A stretch of 64,000 bases of DNA from Antitrichia curtipendula. Taxonomy: Eukaryota > Streptophyta > Bryopsida > Hypnales > Leucodontaceae. Below the pieces are notes generated by a model. That model made no database searches. It was not told where the DNA came from and saw nothing but the letters and a program-made list of their open reading frames with translations. Numbering within the stretch: the stretch's first letter is position 1; the number at the start of each line of letters is the position of its first letter. The stretch is taken from NCBI GenBank assembly GCA_951230915.1, contig OX579636.1:325001-389000 (forward strand). The letters are read 5' to 3'. Made by a program: the position numbers and the translations under genes. Shown here piece after piece: positions 46,101 to 56,755 of this stretch.

Positions 46101-46964
46101 CCCCCTTGATAGACCTCCAATCTTGCGCAGTGACTACAGTTGCTTCAAGAATGCAGAAGTACCCTAGAGATGGAGTACTAAACTAACATAAGAAGACCCC
46201 CAAGTAAGGTAGCCTTCTATTAGAAACCCTAAACCTTCTCAAATAGCCTTGAATCTTTAGAAGAACACAGAAAATCATGACACAAAATGAGAACAAAGCG
46301 CATAATGTTACTTCTTCTGCTGTGAAAGATATGAGTCGCTTTCGGAGGTTGCCTACAGCAACGCCTCGAGCGAACTTCTCTCCAAGAGGCGGCCTTGCCT
46401 TCTCCGACAGTGCTCTGGAGTCTTCAGGGGTAGAAGCGGTATTTCCATGATGTTTCATTCATGCCCGTGGATGAAAGTTGGCTCATCACACCAGTGAAAG
46501 ATCCGGCGCTTTCTTCCTTCACTAACGTAGATGAAATGAATCAAACCCTGCTTGAGCCCGTCTAAATTCAGTTAGCAAGGAACGAGCTCTCTCAAGTGCC
46601 TGCCTGCCAAGGTCAGACTCCCTTTTCTTGTTTCGCCGCTGCTGGAGCGATCATCCGCTTGGGAATTTGGATGCTTGTGTTTCCTGGGAATTTGTCAGTT
46701 TTTTGTTAATTTCTTGTCAACTTCTGGAATTTCTTTGAGAATTTGGCCGCTCCTACGACGAAGAATATAGATCAGCCCATTGGTGGTGCAAACGGTTTAA
46801 ACTGAACCCTAATCTCTCGTTGTCGTGAATTCTCGTTCGATTCGAGGCTGTCCTTTGCCGGGATTCTCAGATAAGCAGGGGTTCGTGGTTTTGGTGCAGG
46901 ACAGACACCATTTTGAGGGGCGCAGAGGATTCCTAGGTCCGTGGATTTTAGAACTTCCAGTTCT

Positions 46965-48085
46965 GCTATTGTCACTCAAGGCCTCACCTAAACCCTGGAT
47001 TCTTAAAACACCGTTGTTTTCGTGCGAATTGTACCGCAGCTGTACTGCCCGAGTGCTCCTGGAGAAGATCATCAAAACCCTGAAACACCGTTGCAGGGTG
47101 CGGCTGCAATACTCAACCTCGACTGTAGAAATCGGGGCTTACGGTTGGTTGGTTGGTTGGGTCTCGCCATGTCGTCTCCCTCCCAGATTTACCTGTCCGC
47201 TCGCTGAGTCTCCACTGCCAGGTAAGCCGAACTTCCACATTTCAATTCCTCACTACAGCATGATATATTTTTCTGTACATTGAAGTTAAATTTGGAAGTT
47301 CTTTGGATATGTTGGAAGTTGTGGGCGTTGTGGGTTTAGGGTTTCTGCTGGAGTTGGAGGTTTACTCGATTGGAGGGGGAAGCTCAGATATTGGGGTTTA
47401 GGGTGTGCGATGTTGTGGTTCAGGTTTAGGGTTTTTCTTCAGTTGCAATATCTGTTGCAGCTTTCTTGCTGCCTTTAGAAGAGTGTGTACGGGATTAGCA
47501 AATCTTAGAGATTCATACTTTTAGTTCTGCTGTTGTCACTCAAGGCCTCACCTAAACCCTGGATTCTTAAAACACCGTTGGGTTTGTGCGAATTGTACCG
47601 CAGCTGTACTGCCCGAGTGCTCCTGGAGAAGATCATCAAAACCCTGAAACACCGTTGCAGGGTGCGGCTGCAGTACTCAACCTCGACTGTAGAAATCGGG
47701 GCTTACGGTTGGTTGGTTGGGTCTCGCCATGTCGTCTCCCTCCCAGATTTACCTGTCCGCGCGCTGAGTCTCCACTGCCAGGTAAGCCAAACTTCCTCAT
47801 TTCAATTCCTCACTGCAGCATGATATCTTTTCTGTACATTGAAGTTAAATTTGGAAGCTCTTTGGATATGTTGGAAGTTGTGGGCGTTGTGGGTTTAGGG
47901 TTCCTGCTGGAGTTGGAGGTTTACTCGATTGGAGGGGGAAGCTCAGATATTGGGGTTTAGGGTGTGCGATGTTGTGGTTCAGGTTTAGGGTTTTTCTTTA
48001 GTTGCAATATCTGTTGCAGCTTTCTTGCTGCCTTTAGAAGAGTGTGTACGGGATTAGAGAATATTAGAGATTGATACTTTCACAT
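46965..48085. repeat. Tandem duplication of about 560 bases
   Basis: Unit 1 (46965-47525) and unit 2 (47526-48085) are nearly identical, including GTACCGCAGCTGTACTGCCC and the CAGGTAAGCC donor. A third, diverged partial unit lies at about 50005-50250. It looks like an amplified promoter/first-exon segment. Confidence 0.88.
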
Positions 48086-48732
48086 TTGAGGGTTTAGGGG
48101 ACTCCGTTCCAGTCCAGTTTTCTGAATCTGAAGTCATTTGAAGTTGTTGAATAACTTGAGGTCAAGCGCTGCAGTTGTTCTTTCCTTTGTGCTTGGTGGC
48201 TTGAGAGTTCCGGATTGAGCAGTGTGACGAATCGAGTAGACATAGATGCAAGGGAGCAGAAGGCCATTATTTTTTTGACTGAAGCTAAATATTAAGGCTC
48301 CATACGTCGGCGGTGGTTGATGCAGGGAACTAATGAGTGTTTTTTTCTCTCAGAACCGTGAGGGCTGGGCAATTTGGAGGGGTTTCCGAAAAACAGGAGG
48401 AGATCATTTTCAGTTAACGGGGAGCGGAAGATCTCAAGACAGGGATACATATGTGGAACTTTTGTGTGGACTGAATTGAACTTCTTCTCTCTAAAATTGG
48501 AAGCGGCAGACCTTGGAATTATTGGTGCTGAAGGCCGGGAAGGAGGTATGAAATCAGACAAGCAATTGGACAGACTTGAGGATATTACCAGTCATACATG
48601 ATTCTTTGTCTCTGCTGAAGTTGAGTTTCATTGTGTTCATTGGACGTTGCTGATGTTGAGGTTGGGGTTGGTGAGCCAAACTGGAATTTCTCTTCCTGCC
48701 TTTCAATTTAGCAAATGCTCAGAACTAAGTCT

Positions 48733-49990
48733 GCCTGACATTGGGGCAAGCAAGTTCTGATTGGTTGTCATGCATCTTGTTGATTTCCGTTGTCTTAATT
48801 AGTTGGGTAGATAGTACAGGGCAGGAGGCTCAACCAGTTTGCGATTTACGATTGCCTTGCCATGGGCAAGTGATCTAGTGCGCCACAACAACGGCTTGGG
48901 TTCTTGGTCTCTCTATAATTATTGCTTTAGGATGACAGAGTGTCTTGTGAATCATTTGCTCAGGTCTGGTCTGGTATTTTAGTTTTGAATTGCAGAAGTG
49001 ATTATGCTCGACTTGCAGTTTTTTATGTGTGGCGATGTCCCGTCTTGCAGATTCGTGGGGTATATAATTTTCTTGGGCGAGAACAGGGAAGACTGTTTGT
49101 AGACATAGTATTGTAGCAGTGGTGGTGTCGTCCTGGGCACACCGAGCTTCTTGAGAGAGCCAAGAGACCCTTTCCTTGTTCTCCGACGTCGGTACTCCAC
49201 GGCAAGGGCCGCTGCATTCTTGAGGAACGCAGTGGAGGCTGCCCTGCTCGCGGAAGGCCGGATTCAAGCTCTCTTGCGAATTTCGACTAGTGGGTTGTGC
49301 AGATGCTTGTCGATCGTGGTGAAGTCTCCGCTCTCTTGGGCTTATCAACAAATTAAACTGAAGCCCTCTCTGAGATATATTCATGCAGAAGAGCAGCTTG
49401 TATTGTGAGTTGTTGCAGTACTTATCACACGGTACTTGTCACAGGTTTCCTCGTTTGGCATTACGCATCAGGCTTTGGGAAACAGGTTTCCTTGTCTGGC
49501 GTTACGCATCACGCTTTGGGCACGCGGTCTTGGTGGTCTGGGAGTTTAGGGTTTCAGTTTTGGTGTGCGGAAGTGGATATGCTCGATCTTGGATACTAAT
49601 CTATGGTGATATTCTCTCTTGCAGAGTCGTGAAGCCATTGAGGGGTACAAAAGCGTGCAAGCTCCGTGCAAATTCTCACCTCAAGGTACAGGTGGCTGCA
49701 TTTGCATCTTTGTCGGTATGGAACCTTGGGATTGAGACGTCTGTCTTGGTTAATTGATTCGTTTGAGTGTGCCTGACATTGGGGCAAGAAGTTCTGATTT
49801 GTTGTTATGCAATTTGTTGATCTCCGTTGTTGTATATAGTTGGGTTGATTCTATAGGGTAGGACTTAGCCAGTTTGCGATTTAAGGTTGCTTTAGTGACC
49901 TAGATGTAACCACCGCAACAACGGCTTGGGTTCTTGGTCTCTCTGTAATTATTGCCTTACGGTGACAGCGTCATGTGAATCATTTGCGAA
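48733..49990. repeat. Second duplicated segment pair
   Basis: 48733-48962 and 49768-49990 are direct diverged copies sharing TGCCTGACATTGGGGCAAG, ACAACGGCTTGGGTTCTTGG and TCTCTCTNTAATTATTGC. Together with the 46965-48085 repeats, the central region appears built by repeated segmental duplication. Confidence 0.82.
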
Positions 49991-50369
49991 GAGGATTGCT
50001 TAGCTCGTGGATTTTAGAACTTCCAGTTCTGGTGTCACTCAAGGCCTCAAGGGATCCTTGGATTCTCAAATTCGAACTATCTACCTTCATGTACAACAGC
50101 TATCTTGAGGCTCCTGAAAAAGACTATCTGAATCCTAAAGCGCCGTTGCAAAGTGCGACTTTCACTGCTCAGCCTCGATTGTAGAAATCGGGTCTTAGGG
50201 TCTTAGGGTTGGTTGGTGAGGCTGACGCTTTTGGTGTCTCGCCATGTCCTCTTGCTGCCAGTATCTGCTGCAGGGTTCTTGTAAGGGATGGAGAATCTTA
50301 GAGATTGATACTTTCACAGTTCAATTTTCCCTGTCTACGTTCCACTTAAGTTTTGCTGAGTCTGAAGTC

Positions 50370-50690
50370 ACTTGAAGTTGTTCATGTAGTCGCAAGTAGC
50401 AAATTGGTTGCATTGTAGTTGTAGTTGCAAGTTGGTTGCATTGCAGTGGCAAGTTGGTTGCATTGCAGTGGCAAGTTGGTTGCATTGCAGTGGCAAGTTG
50501 GTTGCATTGCAATCGCAAGTTGGTTGCATTGCAGTCGCAAGTTGATTGCATTGCAGTCGCAAGTTGGTTGCATTGCAGTCGCAAGTTGGTTGCATTGTAA
50601 TTGTGACTTAGTTGCAAAATGGTTGACCCTGAGTTGTATATCACTAGTTGCAATGAAGTCGCAAATTAGTTGCAGTGTAGTTGCAGCTTA
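50370..50690. repeat. AGTTGGTTGCATTGCAGT array before the TnpA-like gene
   Basis: About 12 units of 23 bases (GCAAGTTGGTTGCATTGCAG) ending 80 bases upstream of the ATG at 50772. It translates into MQPTCDCNA-type repeats on the minus strand, which are not taken as genes. Confidence 0.88.
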
Positions 50691-50771
50691 GGTTAATTTC
50701 AGTCGCAAAGTCTGAGCAGTTGGTCATTCAATTTCAACGTTCTAACTGTTCATTCCTTTCAATAGAGTGAA

Positions 50772-53616
50772 ATGGACAGAGGAGCTTCAATAGCGGGGCA
50801 GAAGAAGATGAAAGAACGGCAAACTACTGGTTTGCCATTGGCCACTCGTAAGAGTGTAGAAGTTGTTAGCAAAGACACAGTACCTACCATTGTTCATGGA
50901 AGTTCTGAAGATATCACTTCTGAGTATGAGCACTCCAAACCAAGTGATTGTGACAGCAGCAAAGAAGGTGAGTCAAACACATTTTATGGAAATGAGTTTG
51001 CTTTACGGAAAGTCAAATTTTCAATGACTATAGTATTTACTGTTTTATACATTTTGTGTCATTCTACTAATTTTGTTGTTTTTCTAGGGAATGAAGAGGA
51101 CCTATTTGGAAAGGATACTGAAGAAGCATTGGGTAGCTGTCGAAAACATCAAAGACGTCAGTCAGACAGCAGAGAGCGTTCAGCAAGGCGCAACAAATCC
51201 CAGAAATCTGAGAAGACTTCAGCAGAGAGAAGCGGGAGTGCCCGCAAACCGAACGAAGTCCACATGAACTAAAACGGTGAAATCAGTACCTCTTCTGCCG
51301 GGAAGAGTGCATGGGATCAAGGCATGAGGGCGTATGCTCCCTTGGTACTTGATATGAGTGTCATCAACTGGAATGACCACAAACCTCAGACTTTGCAAAA
51401 ACTCCGCACCATTTTGGACGAGGACTTTGAGTATTTGGAGCACCCCCTTAACGGTAAGGGTTTCCGCATTGCAGTGCAAAGATTTTTGAAGGCGGAACGT
51501 CACCGGTTGAAGAAATTATTTGATTCAGGAGAAGATGCTGAATGCCCAGTGCATATTTTTCCTAAGCAATGGAAGCGGCTGAAGGCATACTGGGAGGGAG
51601 GTGCCTACGTGAAGAAGTCTGAGCAGATGTCCAATATGAGAAAACAAGTGCAGAATCCCTCTAAGCACGGTAGACGAGGAAAGGCAGGCGATCTCGTTGA
51701 TGTGGTGAGCCTCTAATCGAAGAATTTTTGTAGTCTTGCATTTCAATCAATTTAATACTGCTTTGTTCTATCTTTTCCAATCATTCTAACAACAGTGTGG
51801 CATTGTTGACGTTATATCAGTCAGGAAAAAGGGCAAGAAGTCCAGGACTCACAGAACCATCAGGATCATCGGTAAGTTTTGGTAATTTGTTATTGGTCGC
51901 TGAAGTTGCAATTTTAAGATGAAGAAGTCATAGGAGTCCTGGAGACGCATGGAAGTTGTACGTGTAGTTGTAGAGTAGTCTTTAGAAGCTCTTGCAACTA
52001 GTATGCAGCCGGTATGCAACTGGAATACAATTAGTATGCAACTGACATGTAACTAACATGCAACTGGTATGCAACTAACATGCAACTGGTATGCAACTAA
52101 TATGCAACTGACATGCAACTGGTATGCAACTGAATTGCAACTAATATACAACTGACATGCAACTAATATGCAACTGAATTGCAACTAGTATGCAACTGAA
52201 TTGCAACTAATATACAACTGACATGCAACTAATATGCAACTGAATTGCAACTAGTATGCAACTGAATTGCAACTAATATACAACTGACATGCAACTAATA
52301 TGCAACTGGTATGCAACTGAATTGCAACTAGTATGCAACTAACATGCAACTGGTAGCCACATTCACAACGTTGCGGCTCTTATATTATGCGTTTGCATTT
52401 GTCATGTCTAATCATTGTTCTTATGTGTGTCATAGGTGGTGACTTCAGGCTTGCAAGGAAAATTAACCGCCATGGAAAGCAGATTACTGAATATGGAGAA
52501 GTTTAGGGTTGAAGTCCTAGCTAGTACAGATCGCAATACGAAGGCTGTGGAAGGGTTGCAAGAGACATTGTTGAAGTTTCTGCAGAAAGGAAACACTGTT
52601 GAAGGCACCCACGAAGTATTAACCAACCCTGTTGAAGACATCAAGGATTCCAGTGATCCATGGGATTTCGATGGATCCCCTACTTTAGAGCCTGTTGTTG
52701 ACCTGGTGTGGAAATCAACTGCTCCTCCTGACCTGCAGGTTGAAGAACACAAGCGGGCATCTTCTGAAGACAACAACAAGAACAAGAAAGAGAAGGATCC
52801 AAAGGAGACAGATGGAGAGCAAGAGCAACCTCTTGGAGATCCACAAAAAAAAGATAGTGGAAAATGCAGTGGGAACAATGACACCTTCACACTTCAACCC
52901 GAAGTTCAAGGCACAGCTAATGCCACAACCAAACATACAGAATTTTCTATGCAACTCCGGAGAGGGAAGGATCGAGAGGTGAGGGAAAATAACGTAATAT
53001 GTGTTTTATACTTTTCCAAGTTCTTATAAGTTTTTACATGCCTCTAATATGGAGCATAACTGTGGTATACAGGTGCAGCAGCCATTTGCCAAGAAGGAGA
53101 TCTTAAGGAGGACGAAGCAACCTATTCAAAATCGGAAGGTGAAACCTCCACCAAAATTCAAAGTGAGTAACCTACATGTCTAATCTCTTGCAAATGTCCT
53201 TGTTGACATTGTTTCCTTCACTCATCACAGACTTTGTTGAATAAATGTTATCCTTTACTCATGAATGTTTTGGTTTTATATGATGGCAGTTTGAGGTTGG
53301 ACAACAAGTTTCACTTTTGAATCCATCAGCCCCAAAGCAAGTGGTGGCATCCGGAACAATTACTGCTATTGGTGGTGGAGGTGGCCCACAGATGTATCAT
53401 GGGTCCCAAATTTCAAAGGGATGGTACAGACTTGACATTGCACATGCACCAGGAGGGTTTGTTGATTTGATGCATCCAAATCCAGCTGGAGATGAATACA
53501 AGTTGAAAGATGTGGTGGGAAGTAGTACACTTTGGAATGAGCAATTTGTAGTCTTCATTGCCCGTGTTGCAGGCGAGATTCCTTCAGACTGCCAGGGGAA
53601 AGTTGGAGGCAAATGA
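50772..53616 (+). CDS. TnpA-like accessory protein of CACTA, six exons
   Basis: Exons read as 50772-50967, 51088-51704, 51821-51871, 52436-52978, 53073-53162 and 53290-53616. All have GT-AG borders and compatible phases, giving about 607 residues. The first intron could also be read through. Exon 2 contains a Transposase_24-like core (VINWNDHKPQTLQKLRTI through FPKQWKRLKAYWEGG) and the last exon a DUF8039-like domain (QQVSLLNPSAPKQVVASG, TLWNEQFVVF). Between them is a charged K/E/D-rich linker. One TAA at 51270-51272 interrupts exon 2 in frame (CAA expected), and no intron of credible size removes it. Such proteins bind subterminal repeats and assist TNP2. If the TAA is real, this copy would need TnpA in trans. 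Confidence 0.78.
51990..52355. repeat. TGCAACTAATATGCAACTGA array in a TnpA intron
   Basis: More than 20 TGCAACT words in units of 11-13 bases, with a higher-order period near 70 bases. They fill most of the intron 51872-52435. Confidence 0.88.
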
Positions 53617-54968
53617 TCACCAATTCTGTTTATCCTAATTGTGCAAGTAGTTTGTTCTTCCTATAGTAGTCGTAGTGGATGCAGTTGTTTTGTAGAAAAT
53701 CAACTTTGTTGATGCTTATATAAGAGTAGTTAGAGTTGCAAGCCATAGCCAGACAGTTGCACATGAGTTGCGTAGACCAGTTGTATATGATCTGCAGCAC
53801 ACTATATTTTATAGTTCATACAGCAAATCTGTTAGTTGTATTCAAGTCGACTATAAGTTGCAAGTAAGTTGCAAACCAGTTGCAAAGAAGTTGCTCATCA
53901 GTTGCAAACTAGTTGTATGCGTGTCGTTGTGCGTTGCATATTAGTTGCAAAATAGTTGCATAGAAGTTGGCCATAAGTTGCACAGTAGTTGCAAAATAGT
54001 TGCATAGAAGTTGGCCATAAGTTGCATATTAGTTGCAAAATAGTTGCATAGAAGTTGGCCATAAGTTGCACAGTAGTTGCACACCAGTTGCATAGAAGTT
54101 GATCCTAAGTTGCATATTAGTTGCAGAATAGTTGCATAGAAGTTGGCCATAAGTTGCACAACAGTTGCATAGAAGTTGATTCTAAGTTGCATATTAGTTG
54201 CAAAATAGTTGCATAGAAGTTGGCCATAAGTTGCACAGTAGTTGCACAACAGTTGCATAGAAGTTGTTCCTAAATTGCATATTAGTTGCAAAATAGTTGC
54301 ATAGAAGTTGATCATAAGTTGCGTATTAGTTGCACAACAGTTGCATAGAAGTTGATCATAAGTCGCGTATTAGTTGCAAAATAGTTGTGCAGAAGTTGGT
54401 CATAAGTTGCACAGTAGGTGTACAACAGTTGCATATAAGTTGCACAGTAGTTGCACAACAGTTGAACATAAGTTGCACAGTAGTTGCACAACAGTTGCAT
54501 ATAAGTTGCAAATTAGCATTCTGTGACCAACGATGCGGCGTGAAATGAAGGTCGATCCTAGATTTTTGAAATCTACAACTTCCCTAGATATCTGAAATCT
54601 ATAAATTTCCTATATTTTGTAAATCACATGGTCTGAAATCTAAATTTGTCATAGATTTTTGAAATCTACGAATGTTGTAGATCTCTATAATCTATACTAG
54701 TTGTAGATGTCACTTTGTATATGAAGTTGAACATATTCCTCAATATCCCGCGCAAATAATACCACGTAGGAAACCACGTAGGAAGAATTCATCGATCATC
54801 GTCCTCTGGCAATCCAAAAATGTGACGATTTATGCAACTACGATGCAACTGAAAAAGTGTCCGGTTGAACTACGGGCTCATCCATCCCTCTATCACTATC
54901 ACCCAGTTGCATCGCAGTTGCATAAACCCATTCGCGACTAAAAACGTAGTTGCATTGTAGTTGGCAAA
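53617..54968. repeat. Right subterminal AGTTGCA array and 3' flank
   Basis: AGTTGCA words recur every 11-15 bases from about 53860 to 54520. The higher-order unit of about 60-75 bases includes AGTTGCATAGAAGTTGGCC. Orientation is opposite to the left array, so the two ends mirror each other. The stretch 54540-54800 has short GAAATCTA repeats and no gene. Confidence 0.88.
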
Positions 54969-54989
54969 CTCCCCCGTTTTCTTCTAGTG
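54969..54989 (-). repeat. Right terminal inverted repeat of CACTA
   Basis: Ends ...TTTTCTTCTAGTG. It is followed by tat (54990-54992), the second copy of the 3-bp target duplication. Confidence 0.93.
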
Positions 54990-54992
54990 TAT

Positions 54993-56310
54993 CCGGATCG
55001 ACTCGAGCCACCAGAGTCTGCATTTCTTGAAGTACCCTCTGCATCCGGGCCTCGAAATCCATAAGGATCATTACGATCTTGGATCCGGCCACATGTCCCC
55101 CTGCTATCAGTTGGGCGTCGTAGAGTCTTGCCTTGTTCACAACCTCCGCCGGTTGTTCGATCAGGGCTTGGAGGTTCCGGACCATCTGCATGGCATCTTT
55201 CTCATTTTTCTGTGCCGCCTCGCATTCTCCTTGTGCCCAGTTCCTCCGGCTTTCCGCCTCCTCCCGGCTTCTCTCCAGGACCCGGATCTGCTCGTCCTTC
55301 TGACGGATGACTTCCGGATTCGGCCTCCGCCGAATTTCTTGGATGATCTCCGCGGGTGGCACGTTCAATTCCGTCGCCACCTCTTCCATGAACTGGATGG
55401 CCTTGTGGTGTAGGTTCTGGGCCTGATGCATCCAGTCAAACCCGATGTCGAAGAACTCCCTTAGAGGTGGCTTCTCCTCTTCCGGAACTGGGCTTGGTTC
55501 CCGTAGTTCCGTCTCAGGTTGTTTCCCCCGTGAACCCGGATCCGTCGACTTCCGCTTGGGCTTCTTCCGCTCCAAGGCTTCCTCTTCCGGATCGTCTTCC
55601 TCCGCCTCCATCGGCTCGTCCTTCTCCAGCTCATCCGTAAGGTCATATTTGAGCAATTCCAACCCGGTGTTGTACACCAACATCTCATCCGTCGTCAATA
55701 CGTCACCGTGGTGGTAGATGTGGAAAAGGTAGGGGTTGATCGGGCTGTACCGGCTTTTGGATACGTGGTCAGCGAGTTTTGACACCACCTGTGCTATGAT
55801 ACGTCCCCAGTGCACCACTCTCTCCTCCATCGCTCCGAAAATTGTGTTGGCCATCGTAACCGTAAGCCGGGTAGGTTTTTCCGGATACAGTATCGGGATG
55901 AGGAAATTCAACACCCTCTTGTGGCGCTCGTCCACGCAATCGCTAATCACATACCCTTCCTTCGCGTGAGGAGGGTTTCGGAACTTTCCGGTCGCGTACT
56001 TATCCGCCCGCGAGGCGAATCGGTCTCCGAACTTCCGGAAAGAGTAGACTTCCACCCATACGTCCTCCGTCCACCCCTTGGGCTGCCCTCGCACCGTCAA
56101 CTCATACTGGTTCGAAGTCCCGTTGATCAATTCCTGAATCAACTCTTCCCCTCTCAGATTCCACGGCCGGTCGATCAATCCGGCACACCCTAATCTCTGG
56201 AGATCCTGCTCCAACTCCTATCAAGCGGTGGGGTCTATCGGTATGGACGGACTCACCATCCGGGCAACCACCGACGATTTTGCGGATCGCGCCGCACTAG
56301 TTTCCGCCAT
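54993..56310 (-). pseudogene. N-terminal part of the LTR ORF, fused to the CACTA end
   Basis: Same ORF as 30836-32153. It starts at ATG 56308-56310 and meets TGA-TAG in tandem at 56218-56223. The downstream frame (from about 56214) is open, and here the codon at the 30882 amber position is CAG, so it reads across into the CACTA terminus until 54838. This yields a 458-codon chimeric frame with about 50 CACTA-encoded residues. Confidence 0.8.
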
Positions 56311-56755
56311 CGCTACACCGACAAAGAAAACCCTAATCTGGCCTCACCTCTCTCTATCCGTAATCGAACTCTCACCAGACTTTCTCTCAACTAGCTACGC
56401 GCGGACGAGTTTGGAAACTCAAAAGATGGAGAGAGAAAAGCGGGTGGTGGCCTTTAAATAGCCAAAACAGTGCCACGAGTTCTCGGATTGGAACTGGATT
56501 AGGTTTCCGTTCCCGAGGCGCGTCCCCTAGCCTCGTAGGCCGGATCCCTAGTCCGTAGGTGGTGGCGCTCCGGTCCATTTCCGGAAACCCTAATCTTGGT
56601 CGGATCGGAAACTAATTTCCGGATGAAGGCTTATTCCAAACGTAAGCTTTTCCGGAAGACATCTATCATTTCTTAACCGAAAAAAATTAAAAATCTCTAT
56701 CTATTCCATCTATTCTACTCTATCTATACGGAAATTAGGTTTCCGTGTTGTGACA
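54993..56755 (-). repeat. 5' LTR of the Gypsy element, 5' portion (before CACTA)
   Basis: Matches 30836-32598 without indels. It includes the promoter with the TATA-like box at about 56452-56461. Confidence 0.95.

Larger units (their letters stand above)
46101..50771. promoter_or_regulatory. Central divergent control region of CACTA
   Basis: No convincing protein gene lies between the two outward-facing CACTA genes. The region holds several AAACCCTA/TAGGGTTT telo-box words (46220, 46806, 47335, 47430, 47990), which are typical of plant leaders and promoters, and two internal duplications (listed separately). It likely holds both promoters and untranslated exons. A consensus donor CAGGTAAGCC occurs in both duplicated units (near 47220 and 47780). 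Confidence 0.55.
40248..54989. mobile_element. CACTA (En/Spm) transposon, about 14.7 kb, near-intact
   Basis: Both ends begin CACTAGAAG followed by AAAA and a run of five or six G. The flanking 3-bp duplication tat is perfect, and the empty site survives in the other LTR (CCCTATCCGG at 30830-30839). It carries a three-exon TNP2-type transposase on the minus strand (46100-41480) and a TnpA-like gene on the plus strand (50772-53616), transcribed outward from a central 4.7 kb region. Arrays of TGCAACT/AGTTGCA fill both subterminal zones and several introns. Perfect ends, perfect duplication and an open transposase indicate a recent, possibly still active, insertion. It blocks the Gypsy element between its promoter and gag. 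Confidence 0.96.
29113..56755 (-). mobile_element. Ty3/Gypsy LTR retrotransposon carrying a nested CACTA element
   Basis: LTRs of 3,486 bases each begin, in element sense, with TGTCACAACAC and end with CGTACGACA. The whole is flanked by ctaac at 29108-29112 and 56756-56760. In minus-strand order it has the 5' LTR (56755-54993 and 40247-38525, split by CACTA), a PBS, a gag-pol frame (38378-32610), a polypurine tract and the 3' LTR (32598-29113). Without the CACTA the element is about 12.9 kb. Integrase after RNase H marks Ty3/Gypsy. No chromodomain is seen, and the tRNA-Asp PBS suggests a Tat/Athila-like, non-chromoviral lineage. The two LTRs have identical lengths and differ at about a dozen sites. 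Confidence 0.95.

Noticed and set aside
46183..46458. A 91-codon ORF upstream of the TNP2 gene
   Set aside because: No domain and no splice evidence linking it to the transposase. More likely leader or promoter sequence.
50321..50691. MQPTCDCNA-type repeat proteins on both strands, and similar ones at 53941-54548
   Set aside because: Translations of the AGTTGCA arrays. Period and composition come from the DNA repeat.
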